From: Myxococcales bacterium
GTDB taxonomy: Bacteria > Myxococcota_A > Polyangia > JAHFDS01
Direction: 5' to 3'
Assembly: GCA_023248855.1 (NCBI GenBank)
Contig: JAHFDS010000020.1
Span: 1-40,300 of the forward strand
DNA: 40,300 nt
Below, in pieces: positions 22,725 to 32,094 of this stretch. The position numbers were made by a program, and so were the translations under genes. Under the pieces are notes generated by a model that saw nothing but the letters and a program-made list of their open reading frames with translations, did no database searches and had not been told where the DNA came from. Within the stretch, counting starts at the first letter, position 1, and every line of letters begins with the position of its first letter.

Positions 22725-23177
22725 ATGAGCAGCGAACGTCAGCCCGCCGAGCCGGTGCGCGAGCAGCGGTTCCCCCTCTGTCACGTCGACCGCCAGGGCC
22801 AGACCCGCGAGGGCGTGTTCCTCTACCGTCGGCCGAGCCTGCGCGATCTCCTGCGCATCGAGGCCGAGCGGACGCGCCTCTGCGAGGCCCAGCCCGTGGA
22901 CCGCGAGTTCCAGGTGCTCGCTGGCATGCTGGCCCGGCTCAAGGTCGTCTTGCGCGAGGTCCCAGCGTGGCTGCGCTGGGACGATCTCGAGGACCTCGAG
23001 CTCCTGACCAAGCTGTCCGAGGAGGTGGACCGCCTCGAGGGAGCCTGGTTTCGCGGGGACGACGCCGATCGAGGCGGCACGCACGCTGGCGCTCCAGCGC
23101 GCGAGCACGCGGGCGACGCCGTACTTGCTGCGCCGCTGGTGGGTGCGGAAGTACAGCCTTCCGCCCACCAGCGATGA
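22725..23177 (+). CDS. Tail assembly chaperone, upstream-frame product
   Basis: Encodes 150 residues. The first about 110 (FLYRRPSLRDLLRIEAERTR ... LTKLSEEVDRLEGAWFRG) are helical and acidic, as in G-type chaperones that coat the tape measure protein. After residue 111 the reading becomes low-complexity (DRGGTHAGAPAREHAGD), while the +1 frame becomes coding-like. Position directly before the tape measure gene supports the call. Without frameshifting, translation ends at TGA 23175-23177. Confidence 0.7.
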   Translation: MSSERQPAEPVREQRFPLCHVDRQGQTREGVFLYRRPSLRDLLRIEAERTRLCEAQPVDREFQVLAGMLARLKVVLREVPAWLRWDDLEDLELLTKLSEEVDRLEGAWFRGDDADRGGTHAGAPAREHAGDAVLAAPLVGAEVQPSAHQR

Positions 23178-23478
23178 GTACCTCCGCTACACGCCCGAGG
23201 AGCTGATCGTGGAGTTCTTCGAGGACTACTTCGAGAGCCACCCGGCCGAGCAGCGGCAGCGCGCGGTCCACGAGACCTCAGGGCAGCCGTACTTCGTGAC
23301 CGGCGATGCGCTCATCGACAAGTGGGAGCGTGAGATCGCCGAGGGGCGCGAGCCCGACCTCGACGAGGCGCTCACCCCCAACCAGCGCGAGGTCGAGAAG
23401 GCGCGTCTCGAGCGTCTACGCGCGGCCGCCGGCGAGCGCGACGGGTTCGCCGGCATCGAGGAGCGCTTCGATGACTGA
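22725..23478 (+). CDS. Tail assembly chaperone, frameshift fusion product
   Basis: Reading passes from the 22725 frame to the +1 frame, giving about 250 residues ending GFAGIEERFDD at 23478. The downstream part (TTPIEAARTLALQR ... WWVRKYSLPPTSDEYLRYTP) is clearly coding. It is open only from 23008 on and has no ATG, GTG or TTG before 23125, so it is best explained as a fusion, the usual G/GT arrangement in long-tailed phages. GT chaperones recruit the tape measure to tube subunits. Independent initiation at TTG 23125 is the alternative. Confidence 0.65.
23055..23058 (+). other. Candidate +1 frameshift site (GGGG)
   Basis: The zero-frame codons are CGC GGG GAC. A glycine tRNA on GGG (23055-23057) can re-pair one base forward on GGG (23056-23058), after which ACG ACG CCG is read. 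This moves translation exactly into the downstream chaperone frame, where the coding signal starts. A -2 shift in the same place cannot be excluded. Confidence 0.5.
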
Positions 23479-23487
23479 GGTGCGGTG

Positions 23488-25851
23488 ATGGCGCCACCTG
23501 GATCGGGCCGGCCGCCCTCCGCTGAGGACGTTTTCCGCGAGCTGCGCGAGCAGCACGAGAGCGTGCTCGGCCAGATGCGCTCGGCGCTCTCGGAGCTCGC
23601 TGCGGTCAGCGCCGGCGCTCGCGGGATGACTGGCACCGCCGGTAAGATCCGGGAGACCGAGCGGGCGCTCAAGGACGTCGGGCGCGCCGCAGGTGCGCTG
23701 GAGCTCGCCACGCGTGAGCTCGGGAAGGTGCAGTCGGCCGGCGACTCCATCCTGCGCCTCGACCAGCGCTTCCGGCAGGCGGGTACGCGGCCGGGCGGGC
23801 TGCTCGGGCTGCTGGCGCGAGGCGGCCGCGGCGGCGGAGCCCTGGCGACCGGAGCGGGCATGTCGCTCGGCCTCGGCGGACTCGCGCTCCTCGGCGCGGG
23901 GCTGGGCATTGGCGTCGGTGCGCTCGGTGCGATGGGCTCGATCGTAGGGTCGGGTCTCGACGTCGCGCGCCAGTGGAATCCGCTCCGGCAGCGCCTGCGA
24001 GCCCTCGGGGGCGCGGGCGCGCTCCAGGGTCTCGGCGACAAGGCCCATCTCGGCTACAGCTCGCTCGACGTGGGCCAGCTCCGCCAGGGCCTCATGCAGG
24101 CGGTCGGCACGGACGACGTGGGCGGCCGCGAGCGCAGGCGGCTCGGCGCGCTCGAGCAGACAGTCATGGGCGCCGAGCGGGGCTTTGGGCTCGAGCAGTC
24201 GAGCTCGGTCGGCCTGTTCGGTGCGATGCGTCGCTCTGGCCAGACCTTCGAAGGCGGCCACGAGGGAGCGCAGGCGCTCCGCAAGGTGATCGCCGACGCG
24301 TTCGTGTCGGGCATCGAGAAGACGCGGCTCGGCGAGTACCTCGCGGGTGTGGAGGGCCTGCTGCAGGCCGAGCAGACGCACACCGCGGGCGGTGTCCTGG
24401 CCCAGAACCTGTCGCGAATGCTCGGGCTCCTGGGTGGCAGCGCCCAGCCGGGCCTGCAGGGCGCGTACGGCGCGCAGGCGCTCGCTCAGCTCTCCCAGGG
24501 CATCCGCTCGCCTGGGGGCGGCGATGCGGGCCGATCGATCACCCTCATGGCGCTCCAGCGCGGCACGTATACGCGCACGCACGCCGCCATGGAGGAAGGC
24601 GCCACGCCGGAGAACCTCGGCCGCCTGTACGAGCACATGCGAAAGACCTACGGGCTCTCGGGCGAGGTCGGGGCGCACGTCTCCGAGGAGGCCGTCCTGC
24701 GTCTGTCGCAAATGACGGGCGTGGGCCTCTCCAAGCTCGCGGGCAAGGACTTCAAGGACACCGGCAAGGTCGGCGAGGGCTCGCTGCTCGCGATGATGCA
24801 CCGGATCGCGTCGGGCCCGGCCGACGGCAAGGAACGCGCCGACCTCGAAGCGAAGATCGAGGCCGAGCTCGCGGATCCCACCCGCAACATCGAAAAGCAC
24901 ACGCAGAAGCAAGCGGAGACCACCGAGCGCCTGCTCGAGGTGGGCGAGAAGTGGCTCGAGGGCGAGGACTCCATCCAGAGTCTGCTCGCTGAGAAGGTCT
25001 ACCCGACCCTGGCCGACATGGGCTCCGGTGTCATGGGCCTCGTCAAGGAGCTGGTCGGGGATCGCGCGCAGAAGGAGGAGCTGGCCCGGGCCGTCGATCG
25101 CTTGGCCAGCCGCGCCACCGAGGCCTCGACCGATCTCGAAGGCGCGAGGACCGTCTACGCACAGTCCGGTAAGACGGAGCATGACCGCGCGGCGCTGGCC
25201 GGCGCGGTCGAGACCTACAACCGCCGCACCAAGGCGCTGCGCTCGCGCCTCGATGACGTCGGGCCGGAGGCTGCGCAGCAGTCGCTGTCCGTGGACACCG
25301 GCGCGCTCGGCAAGCTGCGCGAGCTCTGGCGTCAACCTGGCACGTTCGCCGCCAACGCGGGCATCGGCGCGGTGAACACGCTGCAGGGCAGCGGCGGCTT
25401 CCTCATGAACACGCCGAGCAAGCTCTGGAAGTGGGACCTCGACGACGAGTCGATCTGGAAGACGGACTACGTCCGGCCCTACCGCTACGACGACGAATCG
25501 CTGCCGAACCCTGGCGCCAGGCGCATGAGCTTCGACCCGGTATCGCTCGATGACGCGATCGCCGGCCGCCTTGGCAGCGCGCGTACGCGAACCGGGGGCG
25601 GTCTGCCGGCGGCGTTCCCCGAGGAGCTGGCCGCGTTCGCGGCGCGGGGCCGCGGCGTGGCGCCGGACGAGCAAGCGCGTCGTGAGGCCATGACGCACCG
25701 GAGCGACGAAGCCCGGCCGAGCGCTCGCGAGCAGGCCAGGCGCATGTCCTTCGCGCATCAGATCGACATGCGGGTGTTCGTCAACGACACCGCGGTGCAG
25801 GCCTCCGCGGTGACGGCCCCCACGACCTCGGTGCTTCAGGGGGTGCCCTGA
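23488..25851 (+). CDS. Tape measure protein
   Basis: Encodes 787 residues. Long helical stretches rich in A, L, E, Q and R flank a glycine/alanine-rich hydrophobic segment (about 110-150, MSLGLGGLALLGAGLGIGVG), a usual feature of tape measure proteins that set tail length and enter the host envelope. It is the longest helical protein in the window and directly follows the frameshifted chaperones, its usual place. By the usual ratio of about 0.15 nm per residue it would specify a tail of very roughly 120 nm. The start is ATG 23488 with GAGG upstream; a GTG one codon earlier is possible. Confidence 0.85.
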   Translation: MAPPGSGRPPSAEDVFRELREQHESVLGQMRSALSELAAVSAGARGMTGTAGKIRETERALKDVGRAAGALELATRELGKVQSAGDSILRLDQRFRQAGTRPGGLLGLLARGGRGGGALATGAGMSLGLGGLALLGAGLGIGVGALGAMGSIVGSGLDVARQWNPLRQRLRALGGAGALQGLGDKAHLGYSSLDVGQLRQGLMQAVGTDDVGGRERRRLGALEQTVMGAERGFGLEQSSSVGLFGAMRRSGQTFEGGHEGAQALRKVIADAFVSGIEKTRLGEYLAGVEGLLQAEQTHTAGGVLAQNLSRMLGLLGGSAQPGLQGAYGAQALAQLSQGIRSPGGGDAGRSITLMALQRGTYTRTHAAMEEGATPENLGRLYEHMRKTYGLSGEVGAHVSEEAVLRLSQMTGVGLSKLAGKDFKDTGKVGEGSLLAMMHRIASGPADGKERADLEAKIEAELADPTRNIEKHTQKQAETTERLLEVGEKWLEGEDSIQSLLAEKVYPTLADMGSGVMGLVKELVGDRAQKEELARAVDRLASRATEASTDLEGARTVYAQSGKTEHDRAALAGAVETYNRRTKALRSRLDDVGPEAAQQSLSVDTGALGKLRELWRQPGTFAANAGIGAVNTLQGSGGFLMNTPSKLWKWDLDDESIWKTDYVRPYRYDDESLPNPGARRMSFDPVSLDDAIAGRLGSARTRTGGGLPAAFPEELAAFAARGRGVAPDEQARREAMTHRSDEARPSAREQARRMSFAHQIDMRVFVNDTAVQASAVTAPTTSVLQGVP

Positions 25852-28664
25852 TGCGCTCGCGCTGCAAGGTGCTCCTCTGCTCGCACGACGCCACGGTCAA
25901 CCAGGGCAAGCCCGTTGACCTCTCCCCCTGGGTGATCCAGTGCTCGGTGGGAAAGCACATCAAAGGCGATGGCCAGTGGAGCCTCGTGCTCGTGCCCGCG
26001 CCCGCACCGCCCGCGAGCGCTCAGATCCCCGAGGACGGCTCGCCTCTGCCCCCCACCCTGCAGATGGCGGGCAGCTGGCTCGACGTGATTCGCCCCGACG
26101 ACATCGTCTCGATCTACCTCAACGACGGCGCCTCGGGCGACGTACGCGTGATGTGGGGCTACGTCGACTCCATCGAGCGCTCGACCGAGGTGATCACGCA
26201 GACCGGCGCGCTCCGCACCCGCTACACGGTCTTCGGCTCGGACCTCGCTAAGGCCTTGCGCCTGACCCAGCTCTACTTCAACCCGTGGGCGGCCGAGGTG
26301 CTCTCGCACCAGCTCGGCGCCAGCGCCGCGGGGACGTCCCCGCTCGGCGACAACCTCGCCGGCGCCGAGATGCTGCGCCAGGGCCTCAAGTGGTTCGGCA
26401 CACCGGCCGACATCATCGAGTCGCACCTGCTCGTCGTGCTCGGCTACCAGGCGCAGTGGCGCCTGCCCGCCTCGTACCCGGCAATCCCGCCTGCAAGGAA
26501 CGGCAACGTGTTCACGGGCGGCAAGGACAGCCGGGCCGACGCCGACCACCTGCGCCTCGTGCTCGAGAAGCGGGTCGGAGCTCCCTCGGGGACGCCGAGC
26601 GCAGACCTCTCGGACAAGGCGCTCGTCGATCCAGTGGGCCCAGGCGCGCCGGCCTCCTTCGGTTTTTCGCATCCCCTCCAGAACGGAGCGCCGCTCGTGA
26701 CCTCGAAGAGCGCGTACTTCCTCGCCGAGCGCGCGGGGCGCGGCCCACACATGGGCGTCGACCTCGTCGCTACCAAAGGCACGCCGGTGCACCCGATCGC
26801 GGCGGGCGTCATCACGCACCTCGCCTTCCGTCGCTCGTCGAGCGCCGCGCAGGCAGCGGCGGGGAACTTCGTGGTCATCCGCCACGAGATCGGAGGCGCC
26901 GTCTTCCACTCCCGCGCCATGCACCTCCTCGACTGGTACGTCGATGGCCACGACCTCGACGCCCCGAGCGGCAGCGACCTCGCGCTCCTCAATCGGCACC
27001 CTGGCCGGCGCCCCGACGATGGCGACTTCAGCGCCGGTCGGCCCTGGCGTGTCGGGGACCACGTAACCCCCGCCGACGTGATCGCGTTCTCTGGCGACAC
27101 GGGGAATGCCGCAGGTCGCCCGCACCTACACTTCGAGCTCACCTTCACGAAGACCCTGCCCGATGGCAGCACGCGCGAGGCGTTCCTCGATCCGCAGAAG
27201 TACATCCCGGGCATCGCCGGCGGCACGGGCGCGAGCGCCGGCGCGGGTGCCTCGACCGAGACGCCGGCGGCGCTGCTCGACGCCGTGATGAAGCACCGCA
27301 AGGGGAGCTCCACCTTCCGGACGCTGCTCGATCTGCTGGACCGCAGCTACATCGAGCGCGAGCACGTCGATGGGTTCATGGCGTCCGAGCAGATGCTCTC
27401 GGAGTCCGGCAATCTCCTGACGCTGCTCGAGTCACGCGCCAACGACTGCATGAACGAGCTCTTCTTCGATCTGCGGCTCGCCGGGCGCGATCCGGGCGCG
27501 CCTCTGCCCATGGTCCCGGACGAACTCGGCGGCAACGTGGACGACCAAGGGGTCGTGACCGCGCCCGCGTACCTGCCGGCCGTGGTGCTGCGCGAGTACC
27601 CCTTCACGACCATCTCGAAGGAGACCTACCCGAGTTCGGCGCCGGTCACCGCGACCGGCCCGGTCGCCTCGGCGCCCACGGGCGGCACCCTCTCGGGGGC
27701 CCAGACCGTCTCGGCGGGGCTCTCGGGACCCGTCTACGGCCTGCCCGAAGAGCCGGGCGTCTTCTTCTCGAGCCGAGCGCAGCCCGTGAGGGTCCAGCCC
27801 GTGCGACCGATCTCGAGCGCCACGCCGAACGATCCGAAGCAGCCGGCGACCGAGGCCCAGGCCGCTCGCGCCGCCGCGCCCTCACCCCGTTACATCGACA
27901 CGGCCCTGCTCACGCTCGATCGCATCGTGCGGATGCAGGTCGGCCGGAGCGACCACGACTACATCAACGTCATCGACCTGCGCTCGAGCGACCTGCAGGC
28001 CGACCTCAAGTTCATCAACCGCGGGGTCGTGCCCCTGCTTTCCTACGACAGCTTCTCGCGCCACGGCATGCGCGTCCGGGAGATCACCTCGAGCTTCACC
28101 CAGATGGGCCTTGCTGCGAGCGACGCCTCGCTCCGAAAGACGCTCGCGCGCTGGGCGATCCTGAACGACCACTGGCACCAGCACGGCAACCAGTACCTCG
28201 CCGGCACCATCGATTGCCTGCCGCTGCTGGGCTGCCGGGTCGGTTACCGCGTGGATCTCCCCGAGCTCGACGAGTGCTACTACGTCGAGGGCGTCCGCCA
28301 CGACTTCGCGCTGTCCGCGGAGGGGCGGGCCTCGCTCCGCACGCAGCTCACCGTGACCCGCGGCCAGCCGATGGTCCGCCGGCCGAACGAGACCATCCGG
28401 CACATCTCCATTCCAGGCTCGCGGCCCGGTGACACGGGCTCGATCGATTCGGACGGAGTCAACCCGCAGGTGGGGAGCGCTCTCGTGCCCGGCACGGGTC
28501 GGACCGTCTTCCAGGTCGCGAGCGCGGTCTCGGCGAGCAAGCCCTCGCCGGCCGTGACAGTCAATCCCAGGGACATCTTCCTCCGCCGCGCGATCGGGAC
28601 CCGCTACTTCCCGGTTCTCGACCTCGCCACCAGGAGAAGCCTGCGCATGCCGGGGCAGCCATGA
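25851..28664 (+). CDS. Baseplate hub protein with inserted M23 peptidase domain
   Basis: Encodes 937 residues. The N-terminal 150 residues (VIRPDDIVSIYLNDG ... MWGYVDSIERS ... FGSDLAKAL) resemble phage hub/late-control proteins of the gpD/gp44 type. Residues about 285-450 are an M23 (LytM) zinc peptidase with H300-x-x-x-D304 (HMGVDL), a second histidine block (FHSRAMHL) and HLHFEL (H425, H427), so the catalytic set looks complete. The rest returns to hub-like sequence, with a late GCRVGYRVDLPELDECYYVE. It probably cleaves peptidoglycan cross-links as the tail penetrates. TGATG overlap with the tape measure gene. Confidence 0.82.
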   Translation: MRSRCKVLLCSHDATVNQGKPVDLSPWVIQCSVGKHIKGDGQWSLVLVPAPAPPASAQIPEDGSPLPPTLQMAGSWLDVIRPDDIVSIYLNDGASGDVRVMWGYVDSIERSTEVITQTGALRTRYTVFGSDLAKALRLTQLYFNPWAAEVLSHQLGASAAGTSPLGDNLAGAEMLRQGLKWFGTPADIIESHLLVVLGYQAQWRLPASYPAIPPARNGNVFTGGKDSRADADHLRLVLEKRVGAPSGTPSADLSDKALVDPVGPGAPASFGFSHPLQNGAPLVTSKSAYFLAERAGRGPHMGVDLVATKGTPVHPIAAGVITHLAFRRSSSAAQAAAGNFVVIRHEIGGAVFHSRAMHLLDWYVDGHDLDAPSGSDLALLNRHPGRRPDDGDFSAGRPWRVGDHVTPADVIAFSGDTGNAAGRPHLHFELTFTKTLPDGSTREAFLDPQKYIPGIAGGTGASAGAGASTETPAALLDAVMKHRKGSSTFRTLLDLLDRSYIEREHVDGFMASEQMLSESGNLLTLLESRANDCMNELFFDLRLAGRDPGAPLPMVPDELGGNVDDQGVVTAPAYLPAVVLREYPFTTISKETYPSSAPVTATGPVASAPTGGTLSGAQTVSAGLSGPVYGLPEEPGVFFSSRAQPVRVQPVRPISSATPNDPKQPATEAQAARAAAPSPRYIDTALLTLDRIVRMQVGRSDHDYINVIDLRSSDLQADLKFINRGVVPLLSYDSFSRHGMRVREITSSFTQMGLAASDASLRKTLARWAILNDHWHQHGNQYLAGTIDCLPLLGCRVGYRVDLPELDECYYVEGVRHDFALSAEGRASLRTQLTVTRGQPMVRRPNETIRHISIPGSRPGDTGSIDSDGVNPQVGSALVPGTGRTVFQVASAVSASKPSPAVTVNPRDIFLRRAIGTRYFPVLDLATRRSLRMPGQP

Positions 28665-29863
28665 GCCGGCGCTACTGGAAGACTGCCTCCGGGCATCCCG
28701 TGCAAGGCGCCGCCGTGGTGCCGCGTTATCCCTCGGACTTCCTGCTCGGCACCCACCTCGGGATCGTTCTCGACGTCTACGACGGCGCCGGCCAGGGGCT
28801 GCTCGGCGCCGGCCCAGGTCCGATCTCGCGCAACCTCGACGGGTACACGGCGCAGGTGCTCATCGTGGACGATGGGCGGCGCACGCCCTACCAGGTGCTC
28901 GACGGTGTCGTGGTCTGCTCGGGCAACCCGCTCGGTGGCACCAGCGCGACACGCGTGCGTCCGAGCCCGACCAGTCTGCGGGCGCTCTCCGCCGCGGCGC
29001 GCGACGATCTCCAGAGGAGCGGCCGGTTGCCAGCGGATCTGCCGATCGACGCGCTCGATGGGGACTGGTGCGTGGTGAGCTACCTCGGGGGCAACGAGCA
29101 GCGCCCCTATGTGAGCGCGTTCTGGCCGGCGCCGCTGCGCGCGACGGCGAGCGCGAGTCCGCCTGCGCCGAGCGAGGAAGTGGGCACGCCGTTCGAGGCG
29201 CGCCACGCCGGGCTCTCCGTGCGGATCGACGCGCGAGGCAGCCTCGCGGTCTCCACCGAGGAGTCGGGCGCTGTGCCCACCACGGCCGAGCTCGAGGACG
29301 AAGCGGATGCCGCCGGGCCCGCGGTCCCGAGCGTGGGTGGCGACATCGACCTGGCGCTCAAACCCGGCCGACAGATCCGCATCAAAAACGGCGGCAAGCC
29401 GATCCTCACCATTGGCCACGACGGCCTTGGCCCCGTGCTCGAGCTCGGCGACCCGGGTGATCGTCCGTGGCAGGAAGCCGTTCTCGGCGGCGCGCTGATC
29501 GAGTTCTGGAACGCGTTTCGCGCCGACCTCCTCGGCAAGCTCCAGGCGCTCGAGGCGCAGTTCGAGCGCTTCTACACGCAGGAGTACGCGCTCCACCAGC
29601 ACGGGCTCGGGCCGAATGGCACCACGCCCCCGGTACAGCCGCCTCCGAATCCCACCGTCGCGGTCTTCCAGCCCGGCCAGGCGGGCGCGCCGCCCGCACC
29701 GACGCCCGGCAGGGCTCCAGCCGACCCACCCCGCACGCCGCCCGGCCAGAAGACCGACGACGGGACCTTCGCCAAGATGAAGACCTACCGGATGCTCTCG
29801 CCGGCGCTGCGGCTTCCCGATCCGGCCGCGCGGCCGACGCAAGCGCTCGATGAGGACGCGTGA
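28661..29863 (+). CDS. Baseplate spike-like (gpV/gp5-type) protein
   Basis: Encodes 400 residues. Residues 20-165 form a beta-rich OB-fold-like part (DGDWCVVSYLGGNEQRPYVS). Further beta segments follow (GLSVRIDARGSLAVSTEESG and PGRQIRIKNGGKPILTIGHD), like the repeats of central spikes. The C-terminal 100 residues are proline-rich with an HQHGLGPNG histidine motif. In contractile-type tails such a protein caps the hub and pierces the outer membrane. ATGA overlap on the upstream side. Assignment is by order and pattern rather than a firm signature. Confidence 0.6.
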   Translation: MSRRYWKTASGHPVQGAAVVPRYPSDFLLGTHLGIVLDVYDGAGQGLLGAGPGPISRNLDGYTAQVLIVDDGRRTPYQVLDGVVVCSGNPLGGTSATRVRPSPTSLRALSAAARDDLQRSGRLPADLPIDALDGDWCVVSYLGGNEQRPYVSAFWPAPLRATASASPPAPSEEVGTPFEARHAGLSVRIDARGSLAVSTEESGAVPTTAELEDEADAAGPAVPSVGGDIDLALKPGRQIRIKNGGKPILTIGHDGLGPVLELGDPGDRPWQEAVLGGALIEFWNAFRADLLGKLQALEAQFERFYTQEYALHQHGLGPNGTTPPVQPPPNPTVAVFQPGQAGAPPAPTPGRAPADPPRTPPGQKTDDGTFAKMKTYRMLSPALRLPDPAARPTQALDEDA

Positions 29864-32094
29864 TGGAATCGAGCGACCGCCAGACCCCCAGGCTGTCTTC
29901 GGCGCAGATCCGGAAGCGCGCGGGCCAGGTCGACATCCTGCTCAACGAGGCGCACCAGGATGATCTCCTCGGCACGCCCTACAACGAGAACGCCCTCTAC
30001 GGCGGAACGCAGACCGATCGCCAGCCGCTCTACCACTTGGTCGTGATGACGACCGGCGGTGGCAGCCTCGACGTCGCGACCGCTCCCGATGGGCAGGACC
30101 TGGTCTACTCCTTCCGGCCGAACCCGCAGGAGATCGAAATGGTCGAGCCGGCGGCGGCCGACATCCAGGCGCTCCAGGGCGGCGGCCGCTACATCGAGCA
30201 CCAGGGCGACGCGATCGGCGACCTGACCATCGCCGGCACGACCGGGTTGTTCCTGCCAAACCTCCCGCCGCCGGCGAGCCCCTTCGACAAGTACCGGAGC
30301 CGCGCGCTCCTCGACAGTGGCATCGGCGAGCTCGACGCCGGCGTGAAATCGGCGAACGGCCCCGGCTCGGACATCAGCCCCGGCCTCGGCCGCGCCTGGG
30401 AGTTCCAGGAGAACCAGGACTCCGACTTCCAGTCCGGCGCCAACGACGAGCGGCTCAAGACCGCAGGCACGAGCTACCGGACGCCGGCCTACGCAACCAC
30501 TGGGTTCGACCGCATCGTCGAGTTGCGGGCCTTCTTCCGCCTCTACCTCGACATCAAGAAGGGCAAGGTCGCGACCTCCGACATCACCAAGCCGGAGGAT
30601 TGCTTCGTCACGTGGCTCAACCTCAAGGACGGCGAGTGGTGGGTCGTCGAGCCCCTGCTCCTGCGTGTCCCGCGCTCGCGCGACTTCCGGACCGGCTACC
30701 GCTACGAGCTCCAGCTCAAGGTGCTCGGCCGGATGGATCCCGCGAACCTGCCGCTGTCCGCCGGCGTCGAGGCACGGCTCGAGGGCTTCGATGCCACCGC
30801 AGGCGGCGGCGCGGGCCTCCTCGAACGCGCGCAGAGCTGGGTCGCCAAGGCCAGCGCGGCCTTGAACGAGCTCAACAAGGCCATCCAGCAGATCCAGGAC
30901 GTCTTCAACGAGGTGGCCGCGCTCGGTGGCAGCCTCACGAACCTGGCGTCGACCGCGTTCGGCGTCGCACAGAACGCGATCGGCCTCATCAACGACGTCT
31001 CGGACCTCGCCAAGGATGCGATGGACCTGATCGGCGGCATCGCCCAGGGCTCGGTCGCCTTGGTGACGGTCCCGGTCCAGGACTGGGAGAACCTGACCCT
31101 GTTCGCCGACAACTTCGCCCGCTCGCTCGAGCTCCTCGGAAACCAGCTCCCTGGGGCCAACCCCGGCTCGAGCGCACCTGCGCCCTTCGCGCTCGGCGCC
31201 GGCGGCGATCTCGAGGGCGCCGCACGCAACCTCGCGCGTGCTGGCAAGCGCGCCGTGAACGCGCTTCGCGCCGAGGGCAGCGCCGACTCCACCGATCCCC
31301 TGGTCGCGGCGCAGCGCCGCCTCGAGCTCGCGCGCGCGGTCGACCCGGTGCTGGCGGCCGCGCCGCCCGCCCGCAGCGTGGCCCAGGCGATCATCCTCCA
31401 GGGCGAGACCATCCGGGATGTCGCGATGCGTGTCCTCGGCGATGAGTCGCGCTGGAAGGAGCTCGTCATCATCAACGACCTCCTGCCTCCCTACGTGACC
31501 CCGACGGGCGGCCCGGGGCTCCTCCGGGGCGGCGATCGCATCCTGGTCCCGTCCTCCTCGCCGGCGCCCGCGGCGAGCGTGGCCCCGCGGACCGGCACCG
31601 GCCGGCGCGCCGATCTGGCCGAGCGCCTCTACGGCACCGATCTCAAGCTCGTGGACCCCGCCCGCTCCGCCGGCGCCGTCACCGACCTCGGCGCTTCGAC
31701 GTTCGATGGCGACGGCACCCGCGCTTCCGAGCACATCGCCCAGGAGATCGACATCACGCGCGAGGTCAGGGGCGGGCAGGCGGTGTTCGACTTTGCCGTC
31801 GTGCGCGGCGTGCCGAACCTCGTGCAGTCGCTCTACATCAAGGCTTCGACCCTGCCGGGCGAGCTGCGCCTGCATCCGAGCTTCGGCTTTGCCCTCCCGA
31901 TCGGGACGCGCCTGTCGGCCCTGGCCCTGTTCCGCGCCAAGTTTCAGGCCTACCGCACCATCGCGGCCGACGATCGCATCGCTGCGCTCGAGGACCTTTC
32001 GGTACGCGCCGAGGGCGACGTGCTGCGTATGAGGGTCAAGGCCATGGCCGTGGGTACGAGCGCGCTCGTGGGCGCGAGGACTCCGGGGTTCTGA
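29863..32094 (+). CDS. Tail protein fusing a LysM domain to a gp25-like baseplate wedge domain
   Basis: Encodes 743 residues. Residues 1-280 are mixed alpha/beta with unknown family. Residues about 300-420 are helical (LNELNKAIQQIQDVFNEVAA). Residues about 503-560 are LysM (ILQGETIRDVAMRVLGDESR then WKELVIIND), which binds peptidoglycan or joins hub proteins. Residues about 600-743 resemble T4 gp25 or its short relatives (LHPSFGFALPIGTR). In most phages the LysM protein and gp25 are separate genes. The start is ATG 29863 (TGATG with the previous stop); GTG 29860 is possible. Confidence 0.72.
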   Translation: MESSDRQTPRLSSAQIRKRAGQVDILLNEAHQDDLLGTPYNENALYGGTQTDRQPLYHLVVMTTGGGSLDVATAPDGQDLVYSFRPNPQEIEMVEPAAADIQALQGGGRYIEHQGDAIGDLTIAGTTGLFLPNLPPPASPFDKYRSRALLDSGIGELDAGVKSANGPGSDISPGLGRAWEFQENQDSDFQSGANDERLKTAGTSYRTPAYATTGFDRIVELRAFFRLYLDIKKGKVATSDITKPEDCFVTWLNLKDGEWWVVEPLLLRVPRSRDFRTGYRYELQLKVLGRMDPANLPLSAGVEARLEGFDATAGGGAGLLERAQSWVAKASAALNELNKAIQQIQDVFNEVAALGGSLTNLASTAFGVAQNAIGLINDVSDLAKDAMDLIGGIAQGSVALVTVPVQDWENLTLFADNFARSLELLGNQLPGANPGSSAPAPFALGAGGDLEGAARNLARAGKRAVNALRAEGSADSTDPLVAAQRRLELARAVDPVLAAAPPARSVAQAIILQGETIRDVAMRVLGDESRWKELVIINDLLPPYVTPTGGPGLLRGGDRILVPSSSPAPAASVAPRTGTGRRADLAERLYGTDLKLVDPARSAGAVTDLGASTFDGDGTRASEHIAQEIDITREVRGGQAVFDFAVVRGVPNLVQSLYIKASTLPGELRLHPSFGFALPIGTRLSALALFRAKFQAYRTIAADDRIAALEDLSVRAEGDVLRMRVKAMAVGTSALVGARTPGF

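Noticed and set aside
23416..25758. 780-codon open frame antisense to the tape measure gene
   Set aside because: It mirrors the GC-biased codons of the sense gene, is low-complexity in arginine and alanine, and has no place in an operon.
29785..31875. 696-codon antisense frame opposite the LysM/gp25 gene
   Set aside because: Shadow of high-GC third positions; the sense strand has recognisable domains and coupled starts.
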